A program made the position numbers and the translations under genes. From the NCBI GenBank assembly GCA_947088345.1, contig CAMUGE010000035.1, forward strand, positions 1-33,643: DNA of 33,643 nucleotides. Reading direction: 5' to 3'. The notes under the pieces are model-generated. The model was given only the letters and a program-made list of their open reading frames with translations. It was not told where the DNA came from and did no database searches. Positions 1-7,352 of the stretch are shown piece by piece. This DNA is from an uncultured Roseburia sp. (GTDB lineage: Bacteria; Bacillota; Clostridia; Lachnospirales; Lachnospiraceae). Position 1 is the stretch's first letter. Every line of letters begins with the position of its first letter.

Positions 1-58
1 GGCTGGGCTGGCAGGGTTCCGGGCGGCATATCAAGGCTCTTTCCCTCAAAAGTATTAA

Positions 59-398
59 ATTGGTAGTAAATTCAGCTTGAAATCCTGCTTGTATGACTGT
101 AAATCAAGGCTTTTTAGTGATAATCAACCACTTTTTGACGAAGATACCTCTTTTCTCACTGATTTTATCTCATCGGATATCTGGTATCAGGGAGATTATG
201 ACGAGGAAGACTTTGTCGGTCTGAATTATAAAGTGATTGAATGCCTGGCCGTAAAACCGAAATATTATGAAAACAAAGGAAAGACGCTGGCAAAAAAAGA
301 TCTGGCATAATGCGGAAGAAACATTTGTTCAGATCCTGAACAAATATCACATCCCCTGTAAAAAATCCGGCGACACCTATCTTATTTACGGATATTAA
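59..398 (+). pseudogene. Decayed gene remnant, frameshifted, unknown family
   Basis: The reading frame is open from about 59 and runs as protein-like sequence (IWYQGDYDEEDFVGLNYKV...) to a stop at 308-310. Past a run of seven A's at about 293-299, the frame shifted by +1 continues as convincing coding sequence (KIWHNAEETFVQILNKYHI...YLIYGY) to TAA at 396-398. Six A's instead of seven would join the two parts. The first in-frame start candidate is a TTG at 77 with no ribosome binding site. The same frame is also protein-like before a TAA at 56-58, so the 5' end looks broken as well. I do not recognise the family. The simplest reading is a disrupted gene whose start is lost or lies outside the window; a sequencing indel in the homopolymer is the alternative. 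Confidence 0.5.
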
Positions 399-420
399 AA
401 GAAATCCGGGCAGGCCATCC

Positions 421-473
421 CACAGACCGGAGAAATTAAATTTCCGATCTGTGAACGCCTGAAATATTCACAG
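421..473. repeat. Overlapping inverted repeats after the GH3 gene
   Basis: There are two overlapping hairpins just past the 3' end of the minus-strand glycosidase gene. Arms 421-431 and 443-453 form an 11-bp stem that is complete on the minus-strand RNA if one G-U pair is allowed. Arms 449-455 and 467-473 form a 7-bp stem. The two share bases, so only one can form at a time. No clear U-run follows on the minus strand, so an intrinsic terminator is possible but not demonstrated; a role in 3'-end protection is equally likely. Confidence 0.4.
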
Positions 474-500
474 CCAGTCCTGCATTACGAATGCCCCTCT

Positions 501-2801
501 TTACATGCCGCCGCTCCAACGATTCAACTGTACGACCAGCTCTTCCAGTGTCTCATAGGAAACGGCGCCTGTGCCAAACCCTATAATGGATCGCAGCGGC
601 GTATCAAGCGCCGTGGCGTTGCGCATTTCAAGCGTAATTGCCTCACGTTCCGCCGCTCCGCCCTGCTCCTCTTCAAAAAACAGTTTCGGCATGTCGCTGC
701 CAAGAAGTTCTTCCATCACCTTTAGAAATCCGCAAAGTTTTGGATTTGAGACGATCTCCCCCAGTGTCGTATTCATATCATAAACTGCCGGAATTGAAAT
801 ATCAGACTGAAACTGCACACTCTGCTCTAACACAATGTCTCTGCTTGATTTCCCAATGAGAATCCGATATCTGCCGCTCTCTGCATGCCAGTCTGACAAA
901 CGCTCTTCCCAGTATGCGAACGACCTCTTTGAAAGTACGAATTCTACACGCTTTGTCTCACCCGGTTTCAAGTATGTCTTTTCAAATCCTTTCAGCTCTT
1001 TCATTGGACGTATGACACTGCCGCCCTCCGCTGCAATATAGAGCTGGACAGTCTCCTTACCTGCACATCGTCCCGTATTTGTAACGTCCACCGATACCGT
1101 AATTGTATCCGTGTCTCTGATATCCGTCTTCGAAAGCGTCATGTTTTTATATTCGAACGTCGTATATGACAGCCCATGTCCAAACGGAAACAACACATCC
1201 TGCTTTTTTGTGTCATAGTAGCGGTAACCGACAAAGATACCCTCCCTGTACTCTGCCCGATTTCTCTCACCCGGAAAATTCAGATAGGACGGATTATCCT
1301 CAAGTTTTACCGGAAATGTCTCAGCCAGTTTTCCGCTCGGATTCACCTTTCCGAATAAGAGATCAATCTGCGCGCTCCCAACTGCCTGACCGCCCAGATA
1401 ACACTCCAACACAGCCGCCACCTCATTAATCCACGGCATCTCCACCGGGGAACCGTTGTGCAGCAGCACAATGGTATTCGGCTGCGCTTTTGCAACTTCT
1501 GAGATCAAATGGTTCTGGGAATGGGGCATGCGCATATGCGTTCTGTCATACCCCTCGCACTCAAAGCTGTCCGGGAGTCCTGCAAAGATAACGGCTGCTT
1601 TTGCCCGTTTTGCAGCTTCGACCGCTTCTTTTTCCAGCTGTACGTCAATCAGATCCTTTTCATCAAAAAACCCCTGCACAAACGAGACATGTTCCATTCC
1701 CGCTGCTGCTTCCACAGCCGAAGTAACCCGAAAGCTGTTGACGTGTGAACTGCCGCCCCCCTGATAGCGCGGTTTTTTTGCATACTGTCCGATGAAGACG
1801 ACGTCTTCCTGTTCTGACAACGGCAGAGCCCCGTTATTTTTTAACAGCACAAATGCCTCCTGCGCCACGCGGCGCGACAATTCATGATCTTTTTCCAGAT
1901 CAAAAATCGCTGCATGATTTCGATTCCTGTGACAGCGGAATACAATCTGCAAAATCTCTTCCACGCATTTATCCAGGACGGACTCCTCTATCATTCCGTC
2001 TTTTACCGCCTCGCAAACACGCTTATCGTTGACGCCTCCGTTTCCGGGCATTTCTAAATTCAGACCTGCCAGAAGATCTTCGATCCGCTCATCCACCGCA
2101 GCCCAGTCCGACATGACAAAACCGTCAAATCCCCACTCCTGCCTTAAAACATCCTGTAACAGCCATCTGTTGGCCGCGGAGTAGGTCCCGTTGATCCGAT
2201 TGTAGGAGCACATCATAGTCCAGGGCTTTTCCTCTTTTACGACATGCTCAAATCCTGCCAGATAAATCTCACGTATGGTGCGCTCATCCGCCTCTGCAGA
2301 TACATTAAGGCGATGTGTCTCCTGATTGTTCATCGCAAAATGCTTCGGACAGCAGCCGATCTGTCTGCTCTGCACGCCATGTACTATCGCTGCCGCCAGT
2401 TGTCCCGAAAGATATGGATCTTCGGAAAGATATTCAAAATTTCGCCCGCAGAGAGGAGAGCGCTTTATATTCATCGCAGGTCCAAGCAGCACCGCCACAT
2501 CCTGCGCCTGGCATTCTTCGCCGAGCGCCCTGCCCTGCTCCTCTAAGAGACTGCGGTTAAACGTGGACGCAAGCGCGCAGCCCGACGGAAAGCAGACTGC
2601 CTGTATGGATTCGTTTACCCCCAGATGATCGGCCAGATCCGCCTGTTTGCGCAAACCATGCGGGCCGTCTGAAACCATAATTTCCGGAATTTTAAGACGC
2701 TCTATCTTTTGGGTATGCCAAAAGTCAGCGCCGGAAAGCATCGACGCTTTTTCCTCCAGCGTCATTTTACAGACCAGTTCCTTGATCTCTTTTCCTGTCA
2801 T
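501..2801 (-). CDS. Glycoside hydrolase family 3 beta-glycosidase
   Basis: Cytoplasmic GH3 exo-acting beta-glycosidase (beta-glucosidase or xylosidase type) that would release sugars from the non-reducing end of imported oligosaccharides. There is no signal peptide. The N-terminal barrel has the MTLEEKASMLSG start, the KHFAMNNQE substrate-binding motif and the SDW nucleophile motif (Asp near residue 235). The second domain (ECEGYDRTHMRMP region) and a C-terminal fibronectin-III-like domain (VTNTGRCAGKETVQLYI) follow in the usual order; about 766 residues is normal. I prefer the ATG at 2801, which has AAAGGTGA about 9 nt upstream, over an in-frame GTG at 2813 that overlaps the galM stop. It lies directly after aldose 1-epimerase, so beta-glucose released here could be handled by its neighbour. 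The exact substrate cannot be read from sequence. Confidence 0.93.
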   Translation of the reverse strand: MTGKEIKELVCKMTLEEKASMLSGADFWHTQKIERLKIPEIMVSDGPHGLRKQADLADHLGVNESIQAVCFPSGCALASTFNRSLLEEQGRALGEECQAQDVAVLLGPAMNIKRSPLCGRNFEYLSEDPYLSGQLAAAIVHGVQSRQIGCCPKHFAMNNQETHRLNVSAEADERTIREIYLAGFEHVVKEEKPWTMMCSYNRINGTYSAANRWLLQDVLRQEWGFDGFVMSDWAAVDERIEDLLAGLNLEMPGNGGVNDKRVCEAVKDGMIEESVLDKCVEEILQIVFRCHRNRNHAAIFDLEKDHELSRRVAQEAFVLLKNNGALPLSEQEDVVFIGQYAKKPRYQGGGSSHVNSFRVTSAVEAAAGMEHVSFVQGFFDEKDLIDVQLEKEAVEAAKRAKAAVIFAGLPDSFECEGYDRTHMRMPHSQNHLISEVAKAQPNTIVLLHNGSPVEMPWINEVAAVLECYLGGQAVGSAQIDLLFGKVNPSGKLAETFPVKLEDNPSYLNFPGERNRAEYREGIFVGYRYYDTKKQDVLFPFGHGLSYTTFEYKNMTLSKTDIRDTDTITVSVDVTNTGRCAGKETVQLYIAAEGGSVIRPMKELKGFEKTYLKPGETKRVEFVLSKRSFAYWEERLSDWHAESGRYRILIGKSSRDIVLEQSVQFQSDISIPAVYDMNTTLGEIVSNPKLCGFLKVMEELLGSDMPKLFFEEEQGGAAEREAITLEMRNATALDTPLRSIIGFGTGAVSYETLEELVVQLNRWSGGM

Positions 2802-2809
2802 ATCACGCT

Positions 2810-3856
2810 TCACCTTTCGCAGCTAAAACAGTATTTCGTTGTCGTGCGGTATGTCTCCCCCGGCTTCAAAAGCGGCGATGCGAAATTCTGTTCATTCACT
2901 GCATTCGGATAATACTGTGTCTCCAGACAAAAGCCATGCCGGTCGCCGTAATTGGCGCCGCCTTTTCCGGTCTGTTTGCCGATAAAGTTACCGGCGTAAA
3001 ACTGAATGCCGGGACAATCTGTATAAACCTCCATCACAATACCGGACTTTGCTCCTTTCGCGCATGCTGCAGGCTGCATGCTGCCGCATGCCCCGTCGAT
3101 ACAGAAATTATGGTCATATCCGCCGACATGTTTTAACTGTGCAAAATCTTCTTCGATCTGCGCGCCTATTTTTTTCATGCTGCGAAAATCCATCGGCGTA
3201 TCTGTCACATCTGCGATTTCTCCGGTCGGAATGGCTTTCGCATCGACTACCGGCGTATAGGCGGAGGCTTTTATCAGAAGCTGCTGCTCTTTCACGCTGC
3301 CGGAATTATGTCCGTCCAGATTAAAATAACAGTGATTGGTCAGATTCGCGACTGTCGTCTGATCGGACACTGCCTCATACTCAATGACAACTTCATTTTG
3401 CTCTGTCAGCGCATATGTGACTTTTACTGTCATATTGCCCGGAAAATCCTGTTCCCTGTCTTTGCTGACATAAGAAAAAGTAATACTGTCCTCTCCTGCT
3501 TTTTCTATATTCCAGATAACTGCATGAAATCCCCTGCTTCCGCTGTGCAGATTATTTTCATTGTCATTTTGCTCAAGATCATAATTAATTCCGTCCAGTG
3601 CAATTTTTGCACCCCCGATCCGGTTTGCATTCCTGCCGATAATGGCGCCGAAATAACAGGTATGGGTCTGGTATTCTGCCGGACTGTCATATCCCAGCAC
3701 AACATCATAGCATACGCCGTCGCTGCCTTCCATCTGAAGCGATACGACTGTCGCGCCAAGGTCAATCACAGACAGCCGCATTCCTTTTTCATTTTGCAGC
3801 GTGTATTTTGTGACGTCATTTCCCTCTTTTGTAACCCCGAATTTTGTTTTTTCCAT
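2810..3856 (-). CDS. galM: Aldose 1-epimerase (mutarotase)
   Basis: Interconverts the alpha and beta anomers of glucose, galactose and related sugars in the cytoplasm, feeding sugar kinases. The 348 residues fit the family. Visible hallmarks are the GRNANRI motif near residue 75, the TNHCYFNL motif with the catalytic-type His, DHNFCI, and the C-terminal LETQYYPN with the catalytic-type Glu. The start has AAAGGAG about 9 nt upstream, and that site lies inside the last codons of the upstream SDR gene (41-nt overlap), pointing to translational coupling. Its own stop lies 8 nt before the preferred start of the GH3 gene, so the three genes look like one transcript for sugar release and entry into metabolism. 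Confidence 0.94.
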   Translation of the reverse strand: MEKTKFGVTKEGNDVTKYTLQNEKGMRLSVIDLGATVVSLQMEGSDGVCYDVVLGYDSPAEYQTHTCYFGAIIGRNANRIGGAKIALDGINYDLEQNDNENNLHSGSRGFHAVIWNIEKAGEDSITFSYVSKDREQDFPGNMTVKVTYALTEQNEVVIEYEAVSDQTTVANLTNHCYFNLDGHNSGSVKEQQLLIKASAYTPVVDAKAIPTGEIADVTDTPMDFRSMKKIGAQIEEDFAQLKHVGGYDHNFCIDGACGSMQPAACAKGAKSGIVMEVYTDCPGIQFYAGNFIGKQTGKGGANYGDRHGFCLETQYYPNAVNEQNFASPLLKPGETYRTTTKYCFSCER

Positions 3857-4631
3857 TTTTTATTTCTCCTTTCTTTTTCTGCTGAAATCTTGTGAGATAT
3901 ATAACAAATTCCTGCGGACAAAAACGCTCCATCAGCAGCGCCGTGCGCATGATAACAGTCGGCACAATTACAACTTTCCTTTTTTTCATCCCGGCCAGGG
4001 CAAACCGAACGCATTCGGACGCAGAAATGCCTTTTAATGAAAATTCGACATCGGCGGCACTGTTAAACTCGGTATCCACCGGCCCCGGACAGAGACAGCC
4101 GATAAAAACGCCGCTCTTTTTCTCGCGCAATTCTTCCGCAACCGCTCTTGTCAGACTTGCCACATATGCTTTTGTGGCGTAATAAGCCGCCATATAAGGC
4201 CCCGCCGGCATCAATCCTGCCGAGGAGGCAACATTTAACAGATATCCGTAATTTTGTTTGCTCATCTTTCTTACGATAAGTTTTGTCAGAATATGAACCG
4301 CCCGCACATTAAGGTCGATCATATTCAATTCTTTTTTCAAATCGCTCTCTGCAAATGTCCCCCAATTTCCAAATCCTGCATTATTGATAAAAACAGCAAC
4401 CGGCCTGTCGGCAATCTTTCGATAAAATCGGTAAACTTCCTCTTCTTTCGAAAGATCAGCCGTAATGATCTCACATTCTGTTCCGATCCTTTCCTTTAAT
4501 TGAACAAGCCTCTCCTCTCTTCGGGCGGTGATAATCAAACGATACCCTTTTTTTGCAAGCTGTCTTGCAAACTCCGCGCCGATACCGGAACTAGCGCCCG
4601 TGATAATTGCATATTTGTTTTGTGCGCTCAT
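3816..4631 (-). CDS. Short-chain dehydrogenase/reductase, classical type
   Basis: NAD(P)-dependent oxidoreductase of the classical SDR family. Motifs in order: the TGASSGIG cofactor-binding motif near residue 10, an Arg-rich stretch after beta-2 (TARREERL) that suggests NADP preference, NNAG, a catalytic Ser region (NVASSAGL) and YYATK, which supplies the Tyr and Lys. The ATG at 4631 is chosen because AGAAAGGGGCG precedes it; a TTG at 4649 has no such site. About 271 residues. The last 20 or so residues are unusually Lys-rich and are encoded across the galM ribosome binding site and start, so the tail may be a by-product of the overlap. It opens a presumed operon with galM and the GH3 gene. 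The substrate is unknown. Confidence 0.88.
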   Translation of the reverse strand: MSAQNKYAIITGASSGIGAEFARQLAKKGYRLIITARREERLVQLKERIGTECEIITADLSKEEEVYRFYRKIADRPVAVFINNAGFGNWGTFAESDLKKELNMIDLNVRAVHILTKLIVRKMSKQNYGYLLNVASSAGLMPAGPYMAAYYATKAYVASLTRAVAEELREKKSGVFIGCLCPGPVDTEFNSAADVEFSLKGISASECVRFALAGMKKRKVVIVPTVIMRTALLMERFCPQEFVIYLTRFQQKKKGEIKNGKNKIRGYKRGK

Positions 4632-4686
4632 AACGCCCCTTTCTGCCAAACTTTCGAAACAATAACCGCAGCTTTCCCGCCGCGCG

Positions 4687-4900
4687 ACCCGTGCGCCGCC
4701 TTAGCGGCATTCTTCCGCTTCCTGGGTCTGTGCAATCGAGCAGGGGTGTTTTTCTCCTGCTCGCCCCGCCACCCGTGCGCCGCCTTAGCGGCATTCTTCC
4801 GCTTCCTGGGTCTGTGCAATCGAGCAGGGGTGTTTTTCTCCTGCTCGCCCCGCCACCCGTGCGCCGCCTTAGCAGCTTACTTCCTCCGCACGGGTCTGTG
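4687..4900. repeat. 84-bp tandem repeat with GC-rich palindromes
   Basis: Two near-identical 84-bp units begin at 4687 and 4771, and a third, diverged partial unit begins at 4855. Each full unit contains two palindromes: GTGCGCCGC-N4-GCGGC, and the 8-bp arms CGAGCAGG...CCTGCTCG around a short loop. The third unit merges into the DHH terminator. The 318-base gap between the DHH gene and the SDR gene holds this array and the terminator and little else. A related single copy lies at the right window edge (33606-33643). The unit length is a multiple of three, so open frames run across it on both strands, but no start or ribosome binding site supports a protein. It resembles REP-type intergenic repeats. 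Confidence 0.8.
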
Positions 4901-4905
4901 CATAG

Positions 4906-4940
4906 AAAACGCCCCGCGGCAAATACCACGGGGTGTTTTT
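4906..4940 (-). terminator. Rho-independent terminator of the DHH gene
   Basis: A GC-rich stem (arms 4908-4919 and 4926-4937, one mismatch and one G-U) with a TATTTG loop is followed on the minus strand by GTTTTCTAT. It begins about 30 nt after the DHH stop. The plus strand also ends in five T's, so it may act in both directions. Confidence 0.75.
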
Positions 4941-4967
4941 CTATCGTATCCTGCAAATATGGCACAA

Positions 4968-5888
4968 TTACCGATTTGCCATCTCACACAGCTGTGCCAG
5001 CATCTTTGGAAGCTCTGTCTGCATCGTCTCGTCACTGAACTGGCATGTACCCACTTTGCGGTGTCCGCCCCCGTTGTATTTTAACATCAGACTTCCGACA
5101 TTGACATCGGATGTCTGATTTAAGATACTGTACCCAACGGCCGCAGAGCACCCGAGCCCTCCGCGCCCGCTTACAATCCATGCTGAAATATTCTGCTCGG
5201 GATACATGCTGTAGATCATAAAGCGGTTGCCGGTATAAATCGGGTCTACGCCGCGAAGATCGGAGATAATCACGTTCCCCTCCGTCCTTGTATGCTCTTT
5301 TACCATAACTTTAAATTTTTCAGTCTGCTCGTTGTATATCTCGATGCGCTCCTGCACGTCGGACAATGCCAGAATTTCTTCCGTCGTCATCGTTCTGCAG
5401 GCTTCCATCAGTTTTTCCATCAGCTGATAATTGGAGATGGAAAACTGTCTCCATCTTCCCAGACCGGTTCTCGGGTCCATCAGATAGCCAACCAGTATCC
5501 AGCCTGTCGGATTCATGACCTCATCTATTGTCAGATTGCCGGAGTCAACTTTATCAACCGCCTCCATCATTTCCCCAAACTGCGGAAACCGCTGTTCTCC
5601 GCCGTAATATTCATAAATAATCCTCGCACAGGACGGGGTAATCCGGCTCTCTCCCTTGTATTTTCCCTCCAGCGCCAGACGCTCGTGTTCGCTGGAATGA
5701 TGGTCAAACCAGAGTCCGCACCCTTCCACATAGGGAACATTGGCAAGACAGTCATTTTCGTTTACTTCTACCAGACCGTCCTGCAGATCTTTCGGATGTG
5801 CAAATTTCCAACTGTCAATAATACCCGCCTCTAAAAGTAAGGCCCCGCATACCAGGCCGTCAAAATCTGAACGAGTTACTAATCTCAC
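4968..5888 (-). CDS. DHH-family phosphoesterase (exopolyphosphatase/nanoRNase-like)
   Basis: Cytoplasmic metal-dependent phosphoesterase of the DHH/DHHA1 type. Members cleave short oligonucleotides, cyclic-dinucleotide products or polyphosphate. Motifs: SDFDG near the N-terminus, FDHHSSEH in the middle of the DHH domain, and the C-terminal GGGHRKVGTCQF typical of DHHA1. The start is placed at GTG 5888 because AAGGAGG lies 8 nt before it and the protein then opens VRLVTRSDFDG; the upstream ATG at 5915 lacks a ribosome binding site. About 306 residues. It is a single-gene unit with its own promoter and terminator. Substrate choice (pAp, nanoRNA, c-di-AMP product or polyphosphate) cannot be settled from sequence. 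Confidence 0.87.
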   Translation of the reverse strand: MRLVTRSDFDGLVCGALLLEAGIIDSWKFAHPKDLQDGLVEVNENDCLANVPYVEGCGLWFDHHSSEHERLALEGKYKGESRITPSCARIIYEYYGGEQRFPQFGEMMEAVDKVDSGNLTIDEVMNPTGWILVGYLMDPRTGLGRWRQFSISNYQLMEKLMEACRTMTTEEILALSDVQERIEIYNEQTEKFKVMVKEHTRTEGNVIISDLRGVDPIYTGNRFMIYSMYPEQNISAWIVSGRGGLGCSAAVGYSILNQTSDVNVGSLMLKYNGGGHRKVGTCQFSDETMQTELPKMLAQLCEMANR

Positions 5889-5949
5889 TGCTGCTTCCTC
5901 CTTATCACCTGACATGAAACACTTTCATTTTATGCCTGTTTATTAAATG

Positions 5950-5978
5950 AGTATACCATAACGCCTATATTCTGAAAA
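5950..5978 (-). promoter_or_regulatory. Extended -10 promoter for the DHH gene
   Basis: On the minus strand TATACT (5950-5955) is preceded by TGG (extended -10) and, 17 bp upstream, by TTTTCA (5973-5978). It lies about 60 bases before the preferred GTG start. Confidence 0.6.
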
Positions 5979-6011
5979 GAAGTATTTTTAATAATACATA
6001 AATTTTTCGCA

Positions 6012-6057
6012 GACAAAAAAATAGTTACTGTCTACAATCTGCCTGTAAACAGTAACA
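6012..6057 (-). terminator. Rho-independent terminator of the flagellar-like gene
   Basis: A 13-bp stem (arms 6024-6036 and 6044-6056, one G-U pair) with a 7-nt loop is followed on the minus strand by TATTTTTTT. It sits 36 bases past the stop of the 6093-6761 gene. Confidence 0.85.
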
Positions 6058-6092
6058 AAACTTTGCGCTTCTAAATTGGATGATTAAGGCTT

Positions 6093-6761
6093 TTACCGCA
6101 AAAAATCATAGAGGCTTGACTGAGCGGCATATGTATTTCCCGCGGCATTATATTGCGTGGAGACGCTCCTGACGTTTGCATGTGCATGGTCGGCTGCTCT
6201 GCCCGCCACAAATCCGGTCCTCGTGATAAACGTGCTGTCTGCGCCAAGCGCCCGTTCCACCGCCGAAAGATCCGATGTCTTTAATTTCTCTCTGTCAACG
6301 GAGAGACTTCCGTCCTTTCCCATGGTGATTCCAATCTCGGCAAGCTCTTTTTTCTGGTCTTCCGTCGTGCCCAAAAACATCTGCAGATAATATGCATCCA
6401 GCGGGTTATCGCTCTTTCTCATCGCGCTGACCGCGCTGTTGTATTTCGCAACCAGCTTGTCCACATTGTCGCAGATTTCGGTCATATCTTTGCTCTCTTT
6501 TGCTTTTTCAAACATCGAAGTTTCCGATTTGTCCGCAAACTTTTCCGCCTCTTTCTCATAAGCATCCAGCGCTTTTTCCAGCTTTTCGTAATTTTTCTTA
6601 TTGACGGGCTCTGTTGATGCGGATTCTCTTTCCTCCAGCGCCTGCAATAGCGACTGATCCGACCCCGGGTTTTTATTGATGTAATCCAGCAGTGAAGTAC
6701 CCTGAATCGGAAGCCCTGCCTTTCTTGCCGATTCATTCAAAACCTGATTTGTAATACGCAT
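6093..6761 (-). CDS. Orphan flagellar-like protein, FlgL-type start and FliD-type C-terminus
   Basis: A 222-residue protein. It opens MRITNQVLNESARKAG, closely like the start of hook-filament junction protein FlgL (MRITNQMM...). The middle (about 60-130) is charged and likely coiled coil. The part around LVAKYNSAVSAM and GITMGKDGSLSVDREKLK (about 105-165) resembles the C-terminal segment of the filament cap FliD, including the typical DGxLxxDxxKL pattern. There is no signal peptide or membrane segment, as expected for flagellar type III export substrates. No flagellar structural or export genes lie nearby. AGAGAGG precedes the ATG. Likely a secreted or filament-associated accessory protein; this is inference from local resemblance, and the family is not one I can name. 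It follows a LytTR gene with a sigma-28-like promoter, which supports a motility link. Confidence 0.6.
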   Translation of the reverse strand: MRITNQVLNESARKAGLPIQGTSLLDYINKNPGSDQSLLQALEERESASTEPVNKKNYEKLEKALDAYEKEAEKFADKSETSMFEKAKESKDMTEICDNVDKLVAKYNSAVSAMRKSDNPLDAYYLQMFLGTTEDQKKELAEIGITMGKDGSLSVDREKLKTSDLSAVERALGADSTFITRTGFVAGRAADHAHANVRSVSTQYNAAGNTYAAQSSLYDFLR

Positions 6762-6783
6762 ATTGTGTCCTCTCTTTCCCTGA

Positions 6784-6801
6784 TTACTGTGTAATACGCA
6801 T
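6784..6801 (-). other. Mini-ORF MRITQ-stop duplicating the next gene's start
   Basis: The 11-bp sequence at the start of the flagellar-like gene (6751-6761) recurs exactly 40 bp upstream (6791-6801). In the minus-strand RNA this makes ATG-CGT-ATT-ACA-CAG-TAA, a five-codon frame. It could be a leader peptide or a chance duplication. No strong ribosome binding site precedes it. Confidence 0.3.
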
Positions 6802-6863
6802 TCTTTTTGGCGATATGCATCATATCACATGATTTTTCATCTTAGATCCTATGGCATTGAGTA

Positions 6864-7238
6864 TTATATATTGGGGCATTGCCCACGATAAGCTGCTATA
6901 TGGCGGAGAAAATCCTGATATCTGTACTTGGAAATCAGCAGGTTATCTCCGTTTTTCATCATAAGTTCCGTTCTCCCATATCCTTTGATATATTTAACAT
7001 TGACAAGATATCCCTTGTGAATCCGAAAAAATTCCGGTTCCAGCTCTTTTTCCAGTTTTCCTATTTTATCGTAATACTCGATTTCTTCTTCTGCCATGTG
7101 TAAGATTACTTTCCGACTGTTGCTCTCGATATAGAAAATATCTTCTGCCGGTATCGTCCTTCTTCTGTTCCCGCTTTTCACTAAAACTGTCTTTTGCCCG
7201 GTTTCAGTCTCATCACCCGCTGTGACATGCAATTGCAT
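6864..7238 (-). CDS. Stand-alone LytTR DNA-binding regulator
   Basis: A 124-residue protein that is almost entirely a LytTR domain, the DNA-binding fold of AgrA and ComE. Family features: the opening KSGNRRRTIPAEDIFYIES, then FFRIHKGYLVNVKYI and a C-terminal LLISKYRYQDFL. There is no receiver domain and no membrane segment, so it is not an ordinary two-component response regulator. GAGGTG lies directly before an ATG at 7238; an adjacent GTG (7241) and a TTG three codons in, with better spacing, are alternative starts. A sigma-28-like promoter and paired direct repeats lie upstream, so autoregulation is plausible. It is followed after about 100 nt by the FlgL/FliD-like gene, a possible target or co-transcribed partner. 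Confidence 0.85.
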   Translation of the reverse strand: MQLHVTAGDETETGQKTVLVKSGNRRRTIPAEDIFYIESNSRKVILHMAEEEIEYYDKIGKLEKELEPEFFRIHKGYLVNVKYIKGYGRTELMMKNGDNLLISKYRYQDFLRHIAAYRGQCPNI

Positions 7239-7273
7239 CACCTCATATCTCTCATTTTGTTGTTATACATACA

Positions 7274-7300
7274 TTATCGGCAAAAATCGCTGAAACCTTT
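7274..7300 (-). promoter_or_regulatory. Sigma-28 (FliA/SigD)-type promoter
   Basis: The minus strand reads AAAGGTTT, 11 bases, then GCCGATAA. The flagellar sigma factor consensus is TAAAGTTT-N11-GCCGATAA, so the -10 matches 8 of 8, the -35 matches 6 of 8 and the spacer is exact. The predicted start near 7268 gives a leader of about 30 nt for the LytTR gene. Confidence 0.6.
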
Positions 7301-7306
7301 TTCAAT

Positions 7307-7337
7307 TGTAATGACTGGACAAAAAATGTAGTGAATG
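7307..7337. promoter_or_regulatory. Paired direct repeats, candidate LytTR-binding site
   Basis: TGTAATGACTG (7307-7317) and TGTAGTGAATG (7327-7337) are in direct orientation with a 20-bp period, about two helical turns. LytTR regulators usually bind two 9-11 bp direct repeats about 21-22 bp apart. The pair lies just upstream of the sigma-28-like -35 region of a LytTR gene. Confidence 0.45.
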
Positions 7338-7352
7338 GTTTTACGCTGCGTC

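Noticed and set aside
3308-3895. A 195-codon plus-strand frame over galM
   Set aside because: Antisense to a clearly conserved epimerase, with no start signal.
4687-4900. Possible CRISPR array
   Set aside because: The units are 84 bp, contiguous and nearly identical; there are no unique spacers and no cas genes.
4591-4965. A 124-codon minus-strand frame encoding 28-residue repeats, and a matching plus-strand frame over the same bases
   Set aside because: Both come from the 84-bp DNA repeat, which is divisible by three. The minus frame begins with a GTG without a ribosome binding site and runs through the terminator and into the SDR gene.
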